A DNA stretch of 64,000 bases from TOLSYN sp963849065 (GCA_963849065.1 CAWKFM010000004.1:682001-746000); one strand, 5' to 3'; positions 7,989-16,344 are shown, counted from the first letter of the stretch. The notes: generated by a model from the sequence alone, not told the origin. Numbers and translations: made by a program.

Positions 7989-9221
7989 ATGTCAAAAAGC
8001 GTAAAAACCACTCTCCTCCTGTTGTCGTTTGTGATCCTTGGCTTCGCCGTTGCTGGCGCTGTCGGGGTAAAAGCGGGAACCAACGATGATGGCGCATATC
8101 GCCAGCTTAGCGTTTACAGCGAAGTGCTGTCGCGCATCCGCACCGACTATGTCGAAGATCCGAACATCGGGCAGGTCAGCAATGGAGCCCTGCATGGACT
8201 GGTGGAGGCGCTCGATCCCAACTCCAGCTATCTGAGCCCGGATGAGTACAAGCTATACAAGAAGCTGGGCACCCCTGCTGCGGGCATTGGCGCCGTGGTC
8301 TCCAAACGCTTCGGCTATGGCAACGTCGTTTCGGTTGTGCCGGGCGGCCCTGCCGACAAGGCGGGCCTGGTTTCCGGAGACATCATCGAAGCCCTGAACG
8401 AGAAGAGCACGCGCGAAATATCGGTGGCGGAACTGGACGGATTGCTGGGAGGACCGGTTGGCTCGGTCGTCGATCTCAGTGTCGTGCGCCCCACCAAAGC
8501 GCAGCCTGAGAAGGTTTCCATTACCCGCGAAGTCGTGAAGTATCCGCCGGTCACCTCCAAAATGCTGGAGAGCCAGATCGGCTACATTCGCCCAGAGGGC
8601 TTTCCCAGCGGCCGTACGCAGGAAATCGCCGCGCGGATTCGCGATCTGCAGAAAAACGGGGCAAAACGGCTGATTCTGGACCTCCGTAACTCCGGCGACG
8701 GGGCGATAGCCGAGGGCGTCTCCACGGCAAACCTCTTTCTGGATCATGGAGAAATCGCATACGTGGAAGGACAGAAATATCCGCGCGAGAATTTTACGGC
8801 CGATCCCGCGAAGGCAATTACCAGCTTGCCCCTGGTGGTGATCGTCAATAAGTCCACGGCCGGCCCGGCTGAAATCGTGGCCGGTGCGATCCTCGATAAC
8901 GCTCGGGGCGATGTTCTGGGCGACAAGACCTACGGGGAAGCCTCCATCCAGAAGACCATCGATCTCCAGGACGGCGGCGCGCTCATCCTCTCTGTTGCCA
9001 AGTACTACACTCCGGGCGGCAAAGCGATCGAAGACGCCGCGATTACTCCCAATGTTCTGGTAGCCGACAAGACGGATGAATTCATCGCGCCGGAGGATTC
9101 CGACATCGTGCCTGACGAGACGGAAAAGCCTGCGCCCAAAAAGGATCAGCCCGACGAACAACTTCGCCGTGCCATCGAACAACTCACCAAGCAGGAGCAG
9201 AAGGCCGCCGCAGCCGCCTAG
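7989..9221 (+). CDS. S41 (CtpA/Prc) peptidase-like protein, catalytic dyad missing
   Basis: 410 residues: an N-terminal signal/anchor helix (residues 8-28), a PDZ domain (about 95-160, with GNVVSVVPGGPADKAG) and an S41 catalytic fold (about 190-360). In active C-terminal processing peptidases the nucleophile lies in SASASE and the general-base lysine 25 residues later in FGKGxVQ. Here the aligned stretch is STAGPAEIV followed by TYGEASIQ, so Ser is replaced by Gly and Lys by Glu at the expected spacing; the Gln is kept. It may be a non-proteolytic binding protein or use other residues. The C-terminus is charged and Gln/Lys-rich. It is probably periplasmic and membrane-tethered. Confidence 0.85.
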   Translation: MSKSVKTTLLLLSFVILGFAVAGAVGVKAGTNDDGAYRQLSVYSEVLSRIRTDYVEDPNIGQVSNGALHGLVEALDPNSSYLSPDEYKLYKKLGTPAAGIGAVVSKRFGYGNVVSVVPGGPADKAGLVSGDIIEALNEKSTREISVAELDGLLGGPVGSVVDLSVVRPTKAQPEKVSITREVVKYPPVTSKMLESQIGYIRPEGFPSGRTQEIAARIRDLQKNGAKRLILDLRNSGDGAIAEGVSTANLFLDHGEIAYVEGQKYPRENFTADPAKAITSLPLVVIVNKSTAGPAEIVAGAILDNARGDVLGDKTYGEASIQKTIDLQDGGALILSVAKYYTPGGKAIEDAAITPNVLVADKTDEFIAPEDSDIVPDETEKPAPKKDQPDEQLRRAIEQLTKQEQKAAAAA

Positions 9222-9262
9222 CCCGGTGCCCGACGCCGAGCGCCTGCTGGAACTGAGCGTTA

Positions 9263-9296
9263 CCAATGCCCCGGCTGCATCATGCCGGGGCATTGG
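9263..9296 (+). terminator. Terminator-like hairpin after the S41-like gene
   Basis: CCAATGCCCCGGC (9263-9275) pairs perfectly with GCCGGGGCATTGG (9284-9296) across an 8-base loop, 42 bases after the stop codon. It is followed by CTTG, without a strong T-run. Confidence 0.55.
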
Positions 9297-9321
9297 CTTG
9301 CCTGGGACGCGCAACGACAAA

Positions 9322-9344
9322 GGCCGCGGAATGACTCCGCGGCC
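9322..9344. terminator. Second hairpin between convergent genes
   Basis: GGCCGCGGA (9322-9330), loop ATGAC, TCCGCGGCC (9336-9344). It lies between the convergent S41-like gene and the Lys-rich gene and could serve either strand. Confidence 0.45.
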
Positions 9345-9368
9345 GTGATTGGAACTCAGGGCTGCTGA

Positions 9369-9965
9369 TTACTTTTTGCCCTTCTTACTCTTCTTGCCCT
9401 TGGCCTTCTTTTCAGGCTTCTTGGGAGCCTTCTTCTTGTCGGCTTTCTTGGCCAGCTTCTGATCTTTCTTAACCGCCTTCAGGGCCTTCTTGACTGCTTT
9501 CTTGCTGGCCTTCTTCGCGGGTTTTGCTTCTTCCTTGGCAGCCTTTTTTGGGGCTTTCTTGGCGGCCTTCTTGGCCACGCTCTTTACGGCAGCCTTCTTG
9601 ACGGCCTTTTTAGCCACGCTCTTCACGTCAGCCTTCTTGACGGCCTTCTTGGCTGCGGTCTTGGTGGCGGGTTTCTTGACAGCGGCCTTTTGGGCAGCTG
9701 GTTTCTTGGTGGCTTTCTTGGCCGGTTTTTTGGGCGCAGGGGCTGGCTCGGCGGATGGTTCCTCTTCGTCGCGCTGAGCCCGGCTGGCGGAAGGAGCTAT
9801 GGTTTCATCTTCAGCATGGCCTAGTTCCTGTTCTTCCGCCTCTTCCTCTTCGTCTTCCAGTTCCTCTTCCTCTTCGTCTTCGATTATGTCGTCGAAGGTT
9901 TCGTTTTCGCCGAATTCATCTCCATCATCACTGCTGCGACCGTAAAGAGTCTCGTCGAACGTCAT
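9369..9965 (-). CDS. Acidic N-terminus / Lys-Ala-rich C-terminus, histone H1-like protein
   Basis: About 198 residues in two halves. Residues 1-75 are strongly acidic, with long Glu/Asp runs after MTFDETLYGRSS. Residues 80-198 are almost entirely Lys, Ala, Pro and Thr in repeated AAKKAVKKA-type units, like bacterial H1/AlgP-type DNA-binding tails. The ATG at 9965 is chosen over the upstream in-frame ATG because AGGAGGAG sits just before it. A role in nucleoid compaction or nucleic-acid binding is inferred from composition only. The repeated KKA codons make it prone to length variation. Confidence 0.8.
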   Translation of the reverse strand: MTFDETLYGRSSDDGDEFGENETFDDIIEDEEEEELEDEEEEAEEQELGHAEDETIAPSASRAQRDEEEPSAEPAPAPKKPAKKATKKPAAQKAAVKKPATKTAAKKAVKKADVKSVAKKAVKKAAVKSVAKKAAKKAPKKAAKEEAKPAKKASKKAVKKALKAVKKDQKLAKKADKKKAPKKPEKKAKGKKSKKGKK

Positions 9966-10170
9966 GTCTCCTCCTGGTATCTTTTGCCGCTCCGCGCCCG
10001 CGGACTGCTGAGCACAGTTACAACAGGACTTCTGCCGCTTTCGTGGCCAACGCATGTACGTCGCTCTCACAACGTTCACGCCCTCGCACCCGAACACAAT
10101 AACTCAGCCTTGTTTACGATGCAATGGAATGAGGCATTCCATCTGCGAAGGGGCTTCGATTTCCGGAAAC

Positions 10171-12024
10171 TCAACCTTGCGGCCTGCGCTTTCGCCCTCT
10201 GGCTGCCGCGGCTCTAGCGGGGCCAGCCGCTTTCTCTTTTCCTTGCGCAGATGCGGCTCTTTCCCCGGCTTTGTTCCGGCTATTTCTTTGGCCGACTCCT
10301 CTGGCCGGACCGTGTGGCTCACGTTGCGGAATGACACGTGCCGTTCCCGTCCGGACCCGCCAGCGGCTGCCGGTGCCATTCAGCGGTTTCACGGTGGCTT
10401 CCGAGGCCGGCTTGAAGATCGTCAAAGTCTGTCCCGCCGGGAGCACGTCGCCTTTGCAACGGTTCCATTGGCGAAGTTTCTCGGCAGAGATTCCGAACTC
10501 GTCGGCGACCGACGAAATCGTGTCTCCACGGTGGACCTTGTAATGCGTGGCCTGCTTGCTGTAGCGCTGGACCGTGGCGATGTTGCCTTCCACTTCGCTG
10601 GAAGCGGATTTTGCCGGAGAGACCGGAATGATCAGCCTGCTGTCCTGGGCCAGATCGTCCCCTTGCAGGTTGTTGGCCTCGGCGATGGTGCTGGCCGTGG
10701 TGTGGTAGCGGCGCGCAATCTCAGTCAGCGTCTCTCCGCTTTCCACCCGGTGGTAGCGCCAGTAAACCCGCATCTCCTCGGGGATTGCCGCGACCGTCTT
10801 CTGGAATTTTTCAGCGGTTCCCACGGGCAGGTGCAGATCAAAATCCATATCCTTGGGTGTGGTCATGCGCAGCAGGCTGGGGTTCAACTCCTGCAGCACC
10901 GTGGTCGAAGAATCGATGCATTCGGCGACCAGCCGCAGATCAATCGGGTAATGAATGCGCACTGTATCGGAGGCGGCGGAGGGATCGATTGGAATGTGAT
11001 CGAGCCCGTACTGAGATGGATTTTTCGCCATGATGGTCATGGCCAGGATGATGGGCACATAGTTGCGCGTCTCTTCGGGCAACACGTCGCGCCGGTAAAG
11101 TTCCCAGAAGTCGGCGTAGCCGGTGCGCTGCACGGCGCGCTGCACCGTGCCGGGCCCGGAGTTGTAGGCAGCCATGGCGAGGTACCAGTCGCCAAACTGG
11201 CTGAAAAGATCCCTGAGCAGGCGGGCGGCGGCGCGGGTGGCTTTCTCCGGGTCCTGGCGTTCGTCCACCCACCAGTTGCGCTGCAGCCCCGCATGCTGTC
11301 CGTCCCAGGGCATGAACTGCCACATGCCGCGCGCACCCATGCGCGATAGGGCGAGCGGCTGAAACCCGGATTCCGCCTGGGCCAGGAACATCAGGTCCTG
11401 CGGCACGCCTTCTTCGCGGAAGACGCGGGAGATCATGTCGCTGTAGCGTCCGCGGCGGGCCAGCGCGCGCTCGATGGTGCCGTGTCCGCGAGAGGAGAAA
11501 TAATTGATGTAGCTGGCGACCGGATCGGTCAGCATGAGCGGAAGATCGCTGTGGGTGCTGGCCAGTTCCGCTTGCGCCTTGGCCTTGATGGTGGGATCGA
11601 CCGGAAAGGTGATGTTGTTGACCTCGTCGATGGGCGCCGGTTCAAAGCGTTGCTCGGTGAATCCGTCGCCCACTTTGAGCGCCTGCATCTCCAGGTCCTG
11701 CGTGGCTTCGACGATCTTGTCGAACTCGGCCTGCAGCCGTTCGTCGTTCTGCAGAGTAACCGGCCCACGCAGCAAAAGATTGAAAGCCGCATCGAAGTTG
11801 TCCTTGGCGGCCTCCAAGTGGCCGGCCGCATAGTTGGACAGGCCGCGCGCGTACTCGGCTTCGGCTTGCGCGATCAGTTGCTCCACGGTTTCGGCCGCGG
11901 GCGCCACAGCGGCCGGGTTCGGCACAGGAAGAGTGTGGTTCGCTTCCTGCTGAGAGTAGCTGGAGGCGACGAGCAGACAGGCGAGCAGGAAGAGCGGCAG
12001 GACGTTGCGATAAAGAAAATTCAT
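10171..12024 (-). CDS. mltD: MltD-like membrane-bound lytic murein transglycosylase with LysM domains
   Basis: About 617 residues. The N-terminal hydrophobic segment (MNFLYRNVLPLFLLACLLVA) is a signal peptide, possibly a lipoprotein signal at LLAC. A helical region (40-180) precedes the SLT domain (about 190-340): catalytic Glu in AQAESGFQPLALSRMGARGMWQ and downstream AAYNSGPGTVQRA. Two LysM domains follow, YHRVESGETLTEIARRYH and YKVHRGDTISSVADEFG. It cleaves peptidoglycan glycan strands in the periplasm. The ATG at 12024 gives the signal peptide. The last ~65 residues are Arg/Ala-rich and look out of frame; another frame there encodes a more protein-like tail, so a frameshift near 10380 is possible. 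Confidence 0.88.
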   Translation of the reverse strand: MNFLYRNVLPLFLLACLLVASSYSQQEANHTLPVPNPAAVAPAAETVEQLIAQAEAEYARGLSNYAAGHLEAAKDNFDAAFNLLLRGPVTLQNDERLQAEFDKIVEATQDLEMQALKVGDGFTEQRFEPAPIDEVNNITFPVDPTIKAKAQAELASTHSDLPLMLTDPVASYINYFSSRGHGTIERALARRGRYSDMISRVFREEGVPQDLMFLAQAESGFQPLALSRMGARGMWQFMPWDGQHAGLQRNWWVDERQDPEKATRAAARLLRDLFSQFGDWYLAMAAYNSGPGTVQRAVQRTGYADFWELYRRDVLPEETRNYVPIILAMTIMAKNPSQYGLDHIPIDPSAASDTVRIHYPIDLRLVAECIDSSTTVLQELNPSLLRMTTPKDMDFDLHLPVGTAEKFQKTVAAIPEEMRVYWRYHRVESGETLTEIARRYHTTASTIAEANNLQGDDLAQDSRLIIPVSPAKSASSEVEGNIATVQRYSKQATHYKVHRGDTISSVADEFGISAEKLRQWNRCKGDVLPAGQTLTIFKPASEATVKPLNGTGSRWRVRTGTARVIPQREPHGPARGVGQRNSRNKAGERAASAQGKEKAAGPARAAAARGRKRRPQG

Positions 12025-12448
12025 TCGATTGTGCCATCCGCGTCCGGTGAAAAATCCCCGAAGCAGGCGCTTCCTCAACTCTACGAACGATTCACCCAAG
12101 GGTCAATCGTTAGAAGACCCGTATTTACTGAATCAATAATGGTTGCGCAAGGTCGGAAACTATATACTTCTGGCTAACCTGAGCTGGTTGGAGGATTATC
12201 CCGGTGATTAATGGTTGCAAACGCCAGCTTTCACGCGTCGATCAGGTCGGCACTTCTTGATTGGGAAGAGCGGAGCAGGATGTTTGGTACAAGTTCGGAA
12301 AACCGACGGTCACGGATGCAAGGAAAGTCTCCAGAACGGTCCGCAGTATTGATTCTGGGGAAAAAGCTATGTCCAAATGCAGCCGGACATAGCACAATGA
12401 CCCCGCACAATGCAGCCAACTCCAGCGCAGTGACCCAGGCGGATTCTT
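12025..12448. other. Intergenic region with no supported gene
   Basis: 424 bases between mltD and a small minus-strand gene. Short frames here lack a ribosome-binding site or protein-like composition. No clear hairpin or repeat was found. Confidence 0.4.
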
Positions 12449-12676
12449 TTAGCGCCCGGAACGAACGGCGTCGAGGCACTGTCCGTAGAGGTCGATGAGA
12501 TGTTTGGCGTAGTCTTCAGCCCGCGAGACGGTACCACCCTGGAAGCCGGCGCCCGGGGTTCCGGTGCGGCCGAAGCCAGTGGTGGTGGCTACGAATTTCA
12601 TCATCTCCAGTGCGATCTCCTCATCGCGGCGCAACGGGGAAGCGGGTGGGATGGGAGTGATAGGGGAATCGCTCAC
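12449..12676 (-). CDS. Small conserved-looking hypothetical protein
   Basis: 75 residues starting at a GTG (MSDSPITPIPP...), with a GGAGAG site about 7 bases upstream. The body (LRRDEEIALEMMKFVATTTG, then EDYAKHLIDLYGQCLDAV) looks like a folded helical protein with a short Pro-rich N-terminus. No family is assigned. It borders the phage-like stretch and reads in the same direction as the sigma-like gene upstream. Confidence 0.6.
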   Translation of the reverse strand: MSDSPITPIPPASPLRRDEEIALEMMKFVATTTGFGRTGTPGAGFQGGTVSRAEDYAKHLIDLYGQCLDAVRSGR

Positions 12677-12830
12677 GGGAACTCTCCGGGGCTGGATTGA
12701 AAAAGCACCGCGGCGCCTGAAGAACGGTGCCGCGGTGCCGATGATAACAGATACGCAAGCCGATTGCGTGACTTTGAGTTCGGGATCATCGGGGAGGCGC
12801 GGAGGCTGGGTTTCCGCACCTTTTTCCCGG

Positions 12831-13391
12831 CTAACGTGTTTCAGCGATGGTGGCTGGTGCGGTCAGCGGGGCCCTGCCGGATGAAAGCGGCGGCTTTTTG
12901 GGAGGCAGGTTTTCTGCCGGGCGGAGGGACGGATTGGGTTGATCGCTTTCGCTGGAGGCGAAGACGGGGCGGAGCAAGCCGACCTCGAGCAGCGCGGCGG
13001 AAAGAGAGTCAAGCGCGGCGGCATAGCGGCGCTCGGCGCGCTGCACGGTAATGCCGAGGCGCAGAGCCGCTTCCGGAACGCTGTGCTCGAGCAGGACGAC
13101 GCCGGCGATGATTTCCATCGCCGGACGCTGGATGCGGTCGAAGACCCGCTCGATGTCGTGGACGAAGATCACGGCGTCCTCGAAGGTGTGCAGTTTGTGG
13201 GAACTGACGCGGGCCCGGAAGCAGAGCCCTCCGAGGATGCTGGGCAGGCGTCCGATATCGACCGCCATGCGGAAGTAGCGGCGCAGCAGGGCGCGGGTGT
13301 AGGGACGGTAGGCGGGCAGAGTTTCGCGCGCGGGCTGCTGGCGATTGCCGGCGACCAGGTGCAAGATGGATTTATCCGGAGAGACGCTCAT
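12831..13391 (-). CDS. Sigma-70-like / helix-turn-helix hypothetical protein
   Basis: About 186 residues from the ATG at 13391, which is preceded by GGAGG at good spacing. The middle (residues 90-155: IQRPAMEIIAGVVLLEHSVP, then AALRLGITVQRAERRYAAALDSL) resembles a sigma region 4-type helix-turn-helix. The C-terminal ~40 residues are Pro/Ser-rich and low complexity. Its start overlaps the stop of the upstream zinc-ribbon gene as ATGA, so the two are translationally coupled. A role as accessory sigma or phage-type regulator is an inference. Confidence 0.6.
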   Translation of the reverse strand: MSVSPDKSILHLVAGNRQQPARETLPAYRPYTRALLRRYFRMAVDIGRLPSILGGLCFRARVSSHKLHTFEDAVIFVHDIERVFDRIQRPAMEIIAGVVLLEHSVPEAALRLGITVQRAERRYAAALDSLSAALLEVGLLRPVFASSESDQPNPSLRPAENLPPKKPPLSSGRAPLTAPATIAETR

Positions 13392-13591
13392 GCCTGCACC
13401 TCCACGCGCAGACGGGTCCAGAGGCCCAGAAAGGAGACCGAACCATTGAGAACCGAGGCGGCTTCGGCCGCGGTGCAGGGATGGCACAGCGTGCGCTTGC
13501 TGCCGGAGCGGCGGAGCCAGATGTTGCCGCAGCGCTCGCAGTATTTCAGTTCCATGCTTTGCGAACGAAATGATTCGAATTTTGCAATCAT
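13388..13591 (-). CDS. Small zinc-ribbon-like protein
   Basis: 67 residues containing YCERCG, then TLCHPC 17 residues later: two CxxC knuckles that would bind one zinc. An internal start at MELKYCERCG (13555) is possible, but neither start has a strong ribosome-binding site. It is coupled to the following sigma-like gene by an ATGA overlap, suggesting the two small proteins act together. Function unknown. Confidence 0.6.
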   Translation of the reverse strand: MIAKFESFRSQSMELKYCERCGNIWLRRSGSKRTLCHPCTAAEAASVLNGSVSFLGLWTRLRVEVQA

Positions 13592-13811
13592 TTTGTATTC
13601 ACCCTTTTATCGAAACGAAAGCCCTGGCGGCGGCAAGGCCACAGAGTTGCGGGAGTTGAACTCCCGGCAAGCGGTGCGAAGATGCCGGCGACAGGGCTCG
13701 ATTTTTTTTCGAAGGCCTGTTTCCCGACGAACCGGTGCGGCGATCCCTTGCGGGATTTTTCAAACCTGGTTCGTTGTGCTGGTTCCGTTGGTTATTTGGA
13801 TTGTGATCGGA

Positions 13812-14024
13812 TCATATAAGCCGGTGCTCGTCTCTACGAGTGAAGTGGCCTTCCTCGTAGCCGGACTTGAGAATGGTTCCGTTTTGAATGACGACGCTCA
13901 AACGGCCCGTAAAACCTGTCTCCCGCAGCAGTTGGGAGAACGCTAACGTAAGCAGTTCGGAGTTGCTAACCTTGCGCCGAAATTCGACAAACGCGGAATC
14001 GTGTGGAGCCCTGCCCTCTTCCAT
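13812..14024 (-). CDS. Small hypothetical protein
   Basis: 70 residues beginning MEEGRAPHDSAFVEFRRKV, with GGGGTGG just upstream of the ATG. The region LLTLAFSQLLRETGFTGRLSVVIQNGTI looks like an alpha/beta fold and not a shadow frame. It is transcribed divergently from the Cro/CI-like regulator at 14176. No family is recognised. Confidence 0.5.
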   Translation of the reverse strand: MEEGRAPHDSAFVEFRRKVSNSELLTLAFSQLLRETGFTGRLSVVIQNGTILKSGYEEGHFTRRDEHRLI

Positions 14025-14175
14025 GCCACCCCTTCTAATCCATTTCCAGTTGAATGGTGGATGAATGATGAAGCGGGCGCGGGGATGGTGTCAACGGAAT
14101 TATTGCTAGGAGTTGTTGCCAAAGTTTGTATATTTCTTAAAGATATAAAAACTGAATGATGGGCGTGAGGCTTCC

Positions 14176-14874
14176 ATGTTGATTTCAGATTTGCAGAACC
14201 GATTGCGGGTCTTGGTGCGTGAACGCATTGCCGCGGGCGAGCTGACCGGGACGGAACTGGCCAACCGCGCCGGATTTCAGCAGGCCCATGTTTCCAACTT
14301 TCTGAACGGCCGCCGGGGCTTGAGCATCGAGTCGATGGACCGGGTGATGGAAGTGATGCGGCTGGAGGTTCAGGACCTGATGCCGGATGCGCATCGCAAG
14401 ACGGATAACGGCGAAGCGGGTTTTGATTCGATTCCGGTCGTGGAGCCGGGTGCGCTGCTGCAGAGCGATTTCGGATCGGGCGAGATTGTGGAACATTTGC
14501 GCTTCAAGAAGACATTTCTGCGGCGGATGCGCGCGGAGATGGCCAGCGAGCGAGGCGGCTGGCAGCGGTTCGTGCTGATCAAGGCGGACAAGGGATCGGG
14601 GGTGGCGATGCGTCCGCGGCTGGGGGTGGGGGCGCTGCTGCTGATCGACCGGCACTACAATTCCCTGCAGAGCTACCGGCGTCATGAGCCGAATCTTTAC
14701 GTGGTAAAGAGCGGGCCGAACTGGCAGGTGCGCTATGTGGAGTTGCAAGGCAGCCAGCTGACGCTGCGTCCGGAGAACCAGGAGTGCGCCCTGGGATACA
14801 TCCAGCTGGGCAAGGGCGAGACGTTTGCCAACTACGTGGTAGGGCGGGTGGCGCATATTTCGACGGAGACATAA
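14176..14874 (+). CDS. Cro/CI-type transcription regulator with S24/LexA-like C-terminal domain
   Basis: 232 residues. The N-terminal helix-turn-helix is LTGTELANRAGFQQAHVSNFLNGRR in two parts: LTGTELANRAGF and QQAHVSNFLNGRR (residues 24-50). The C-terminal half (about 120-225) resembles a peptidase S24-like repressor domain: FVLIKADKGSGVAMRP, then VGALLLIDRHY. It is an arrangement typical of phage repressors. The upstream 150 bases are AT-rich and separate it from a divergent small gene, so it may regulate both. Its last ~22 bases are repeated almost exactly at 16474-16496, beyond the IS110 gene. Confidence 0.8.
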   Translation: MLISDLQNRLRVLVRERIAAGELTGTELANRAGFQQAHVSNFLNGRRGLSIESMDRVMEVMRLEVQDLMPDAHRKTDNGEAGFDSIPVVEPGALLQSDFGSGEIVEHLRFKKTFLRRMRAEMASERGGWQRFVLIKADKGSGVAMRPRLGVGALLLIDRHYNSLQSYRRHEPNLYVVKSGPNWQVRYVELQGSQLTLRPENQECALGYIQLGKGETFANYVVGRVAHISTET

Positions 14875-14984
14875 AGTGGAACCCCGGGGGGTTAGGAAAT
14901 CGATTGGCGGCTGAAAGGTCTCTGGGGCGTCTTTGGAGATTGAAGCGGCGCGGGGATTCCTCGCGGGGCTTGATCTCATAACAA

Positions 14985-15051
14985 CGTTGGCTCCGTTCGG
15001 CGGTAGTCTGGTTTTTGCGAAGAAAGCAGAAGACCGGAGAAGGAGCCAACG
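14985..15051 (+). promoter_or_regulatory. Stem-loop sequestering the IS110 transposase ribosome-binding site
   Basis: CGTTGGCTCC (14985-14994) pairs perfectly with GGAGCCAACG (15042-15051), which ends right before the ATG at 15052 and contains the GGAG Shine-Dalgarno. An inner partial stem (GTCT with AGAC) lies between. It could limit transposase translation or form part of the non-coding RNA that IS110 elements carry upstream of the transposase. Confidence 0.5.
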
Positions 15052-16053
15052 ATGGTGATTATAGGCTGCGATTTCCATTCTGGTTTTCAGCAGATTGCGA
15101 TCTTTGACAACCTGACAGGAGAGTTACAGGAAAAAAAGCTGCTGCATCCGGGCGAAGCGGGGGAGTTCTACCGCTCGCAGCGCGAAGCGGTGCGGGTGGG
15201 CATGGAGGCGGGAGCGCCGTGCCAGTGGTTCCGGCGGCTGTTAGCGGAGTGCGGGCACGAGCTTTGGGTGGGCGATGCGGCCCGGATTCGGGCGGCCGAG
15301 CCGCGCAAGCAGAAGACCGACCGGCGCGACGCGGAGCTGATTCTGAAGTTGATGTTGGAGGAGCGGTTTCCGCGGATCTGGGTTCCGAGCGAGCAAGAGC
15401 GCGACGTGCGGCAGTTGCTGATGGATCGGCATCACCGGATGCGGCAGCGGACCCAGGTGAAGAACCAGCTGCAGGCTCTGGCGCTGAACCAGGGGATGCA
15501 GAAGGGGCGAACGCTGTGGTCGGCGGCAGGCGTGCAGCAGCTGCGCGAGCTGCCGATGATGGAGCATGCGGCGCGGCGGCGCGATGCGTTGCTGCGCACG
15601 GTGGTGGAGCTGGATGTGCAGATCTCCGAGCTGGACGTGCTGGTGCGGCGGCAGGCCGAAGGGCGCGAAGACGCGCGGCGGCTGATGACGCATCCGGGGG
15701 TGGGTCCGCAGACGGCGCTGGGGATGGTGCTGACGCTGGGCGAGGCGGAGCGGTTTGAATCGGCCAAGAAAGTGGCCAGCTATCTGGGGCTGATTCCGGG
15801 CGAGTACAGTTCGGGGAATAAACAGCGGCTGGGACACATCAGCAAGCAGGGGTCGTCGCTGATGCGGTTTTTGCTGGTGGAGGCCGGCCAGACGGCGGTG
15901 CGGGGCGATGCCGAGTTGCGCCGCGCTTATGCCAGGCTGGCGGCTAAGAAAAGCCGCGCGGTGGCCAAAGACTGGATGCTCCGCAACGAGTGGACGTACG
16001 CGGAGCTGGCACGTCATGCGGGTGAGCCCGGGTCATTCCGTGGTGCGCGATAA
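15052..16053 (+). CDS. IS110-family transposase, apparently shortened near the C-terminus
   Basis: 333 residues with the N-terminal RuvC-like DEDD domain (IIGCDFHSG, EAGAPCQWF, KTDRRDAELI) and the C-terminal Tnp_20 region (MTHPGVGPQTALG, FESAKKVASYLGLIPGEYSSG, GHISKQGSSLMRFLLVEA with the serine). In relatives a stretch like VAVARKLAVRLYWMLR follows AVAK. Here AVAK runs straight into DWMLR, consistent with an in-frame loss of about 13 residues. Inactivity is therefore possible but unproven. IS110 elements have no terminal inverted repeats, so the ends are not defined here. Confidence 0.88.
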   Translation: MVIIGCDFHSGFQQIAIFDNLTGELQEKKLLHPGEAGEFYRSQREAVRVGMEAGAPCQWFRRLLAECGHELWVGDAARIRAAEPRKQKTDRRDAELILKLMLEERFPRIWVPSEQERDVRQLLMDRHHRMRQRTQVKNQLQALALNQGMQKGRTLWSAAGVQQLRELPMMEHAARRRDALLRTVVELDVQISELDVLVRRQAEGREDARRLMTHPGVGPQTALGMVLTLGEAERFESAKKVASYLGLIPGEYSSGNKQRLGHISKQGSSLMRFLLVEAGQTAVRGDAELRRAYARLAAKKSRAVAKDWMLRNEWTYAELARHAGEPGSFRGAR

Positions 16054-16278
16054 GCACCGACCGCTTGTATGGGCAGCCCGCCTCCCTCGATGAGCGGGGG
16101 AGTTTGAACAGGTGAATCATGGTCCGGTAACGGATCGAATAGATGGCTGGTGCGGCCACAAGCCGACACTGTGAGATTCGAAACATGACGGGTCTTCTGA
16201 GAACTTCGCAAAAAACGCTGGGATGGAACGAAGCTACGCTGTACTGCGCTACGCTTCGTTCCGAAGCCGAGTATGGAA

Positions 16279-16344
16279 ACGGCGAAGGTGGCGTCAAGAG
16301 TCTGCGATAAACGCCTGCGGCGCCCTTGACCCCGCCTTCGCCGT
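16279..16344. repeat. Imperfect 20-bp inverted repeat
   Basis: ACGGCGAAGGTGGCGTCAAG (16279-16298) is complementary to 16325-16344 apart from three positions, with a 26-base loop. Confidence 0.6.

Noticed and set aside
9490..9777. Plus-strand hydrophobic frame (Phe/Ala/Leu-rich) opposite the Lys-rich gene
   Set aside because: It is the complement of AAG/GCC codon repeats, which gives CTT/GGC codons; no start signal.
12231..12479. 82-codon minus-strand frame
   Set aside because: It overlaps the better supported gene at 12449, lacks a ribosome-binding site and has unconvincing composition.
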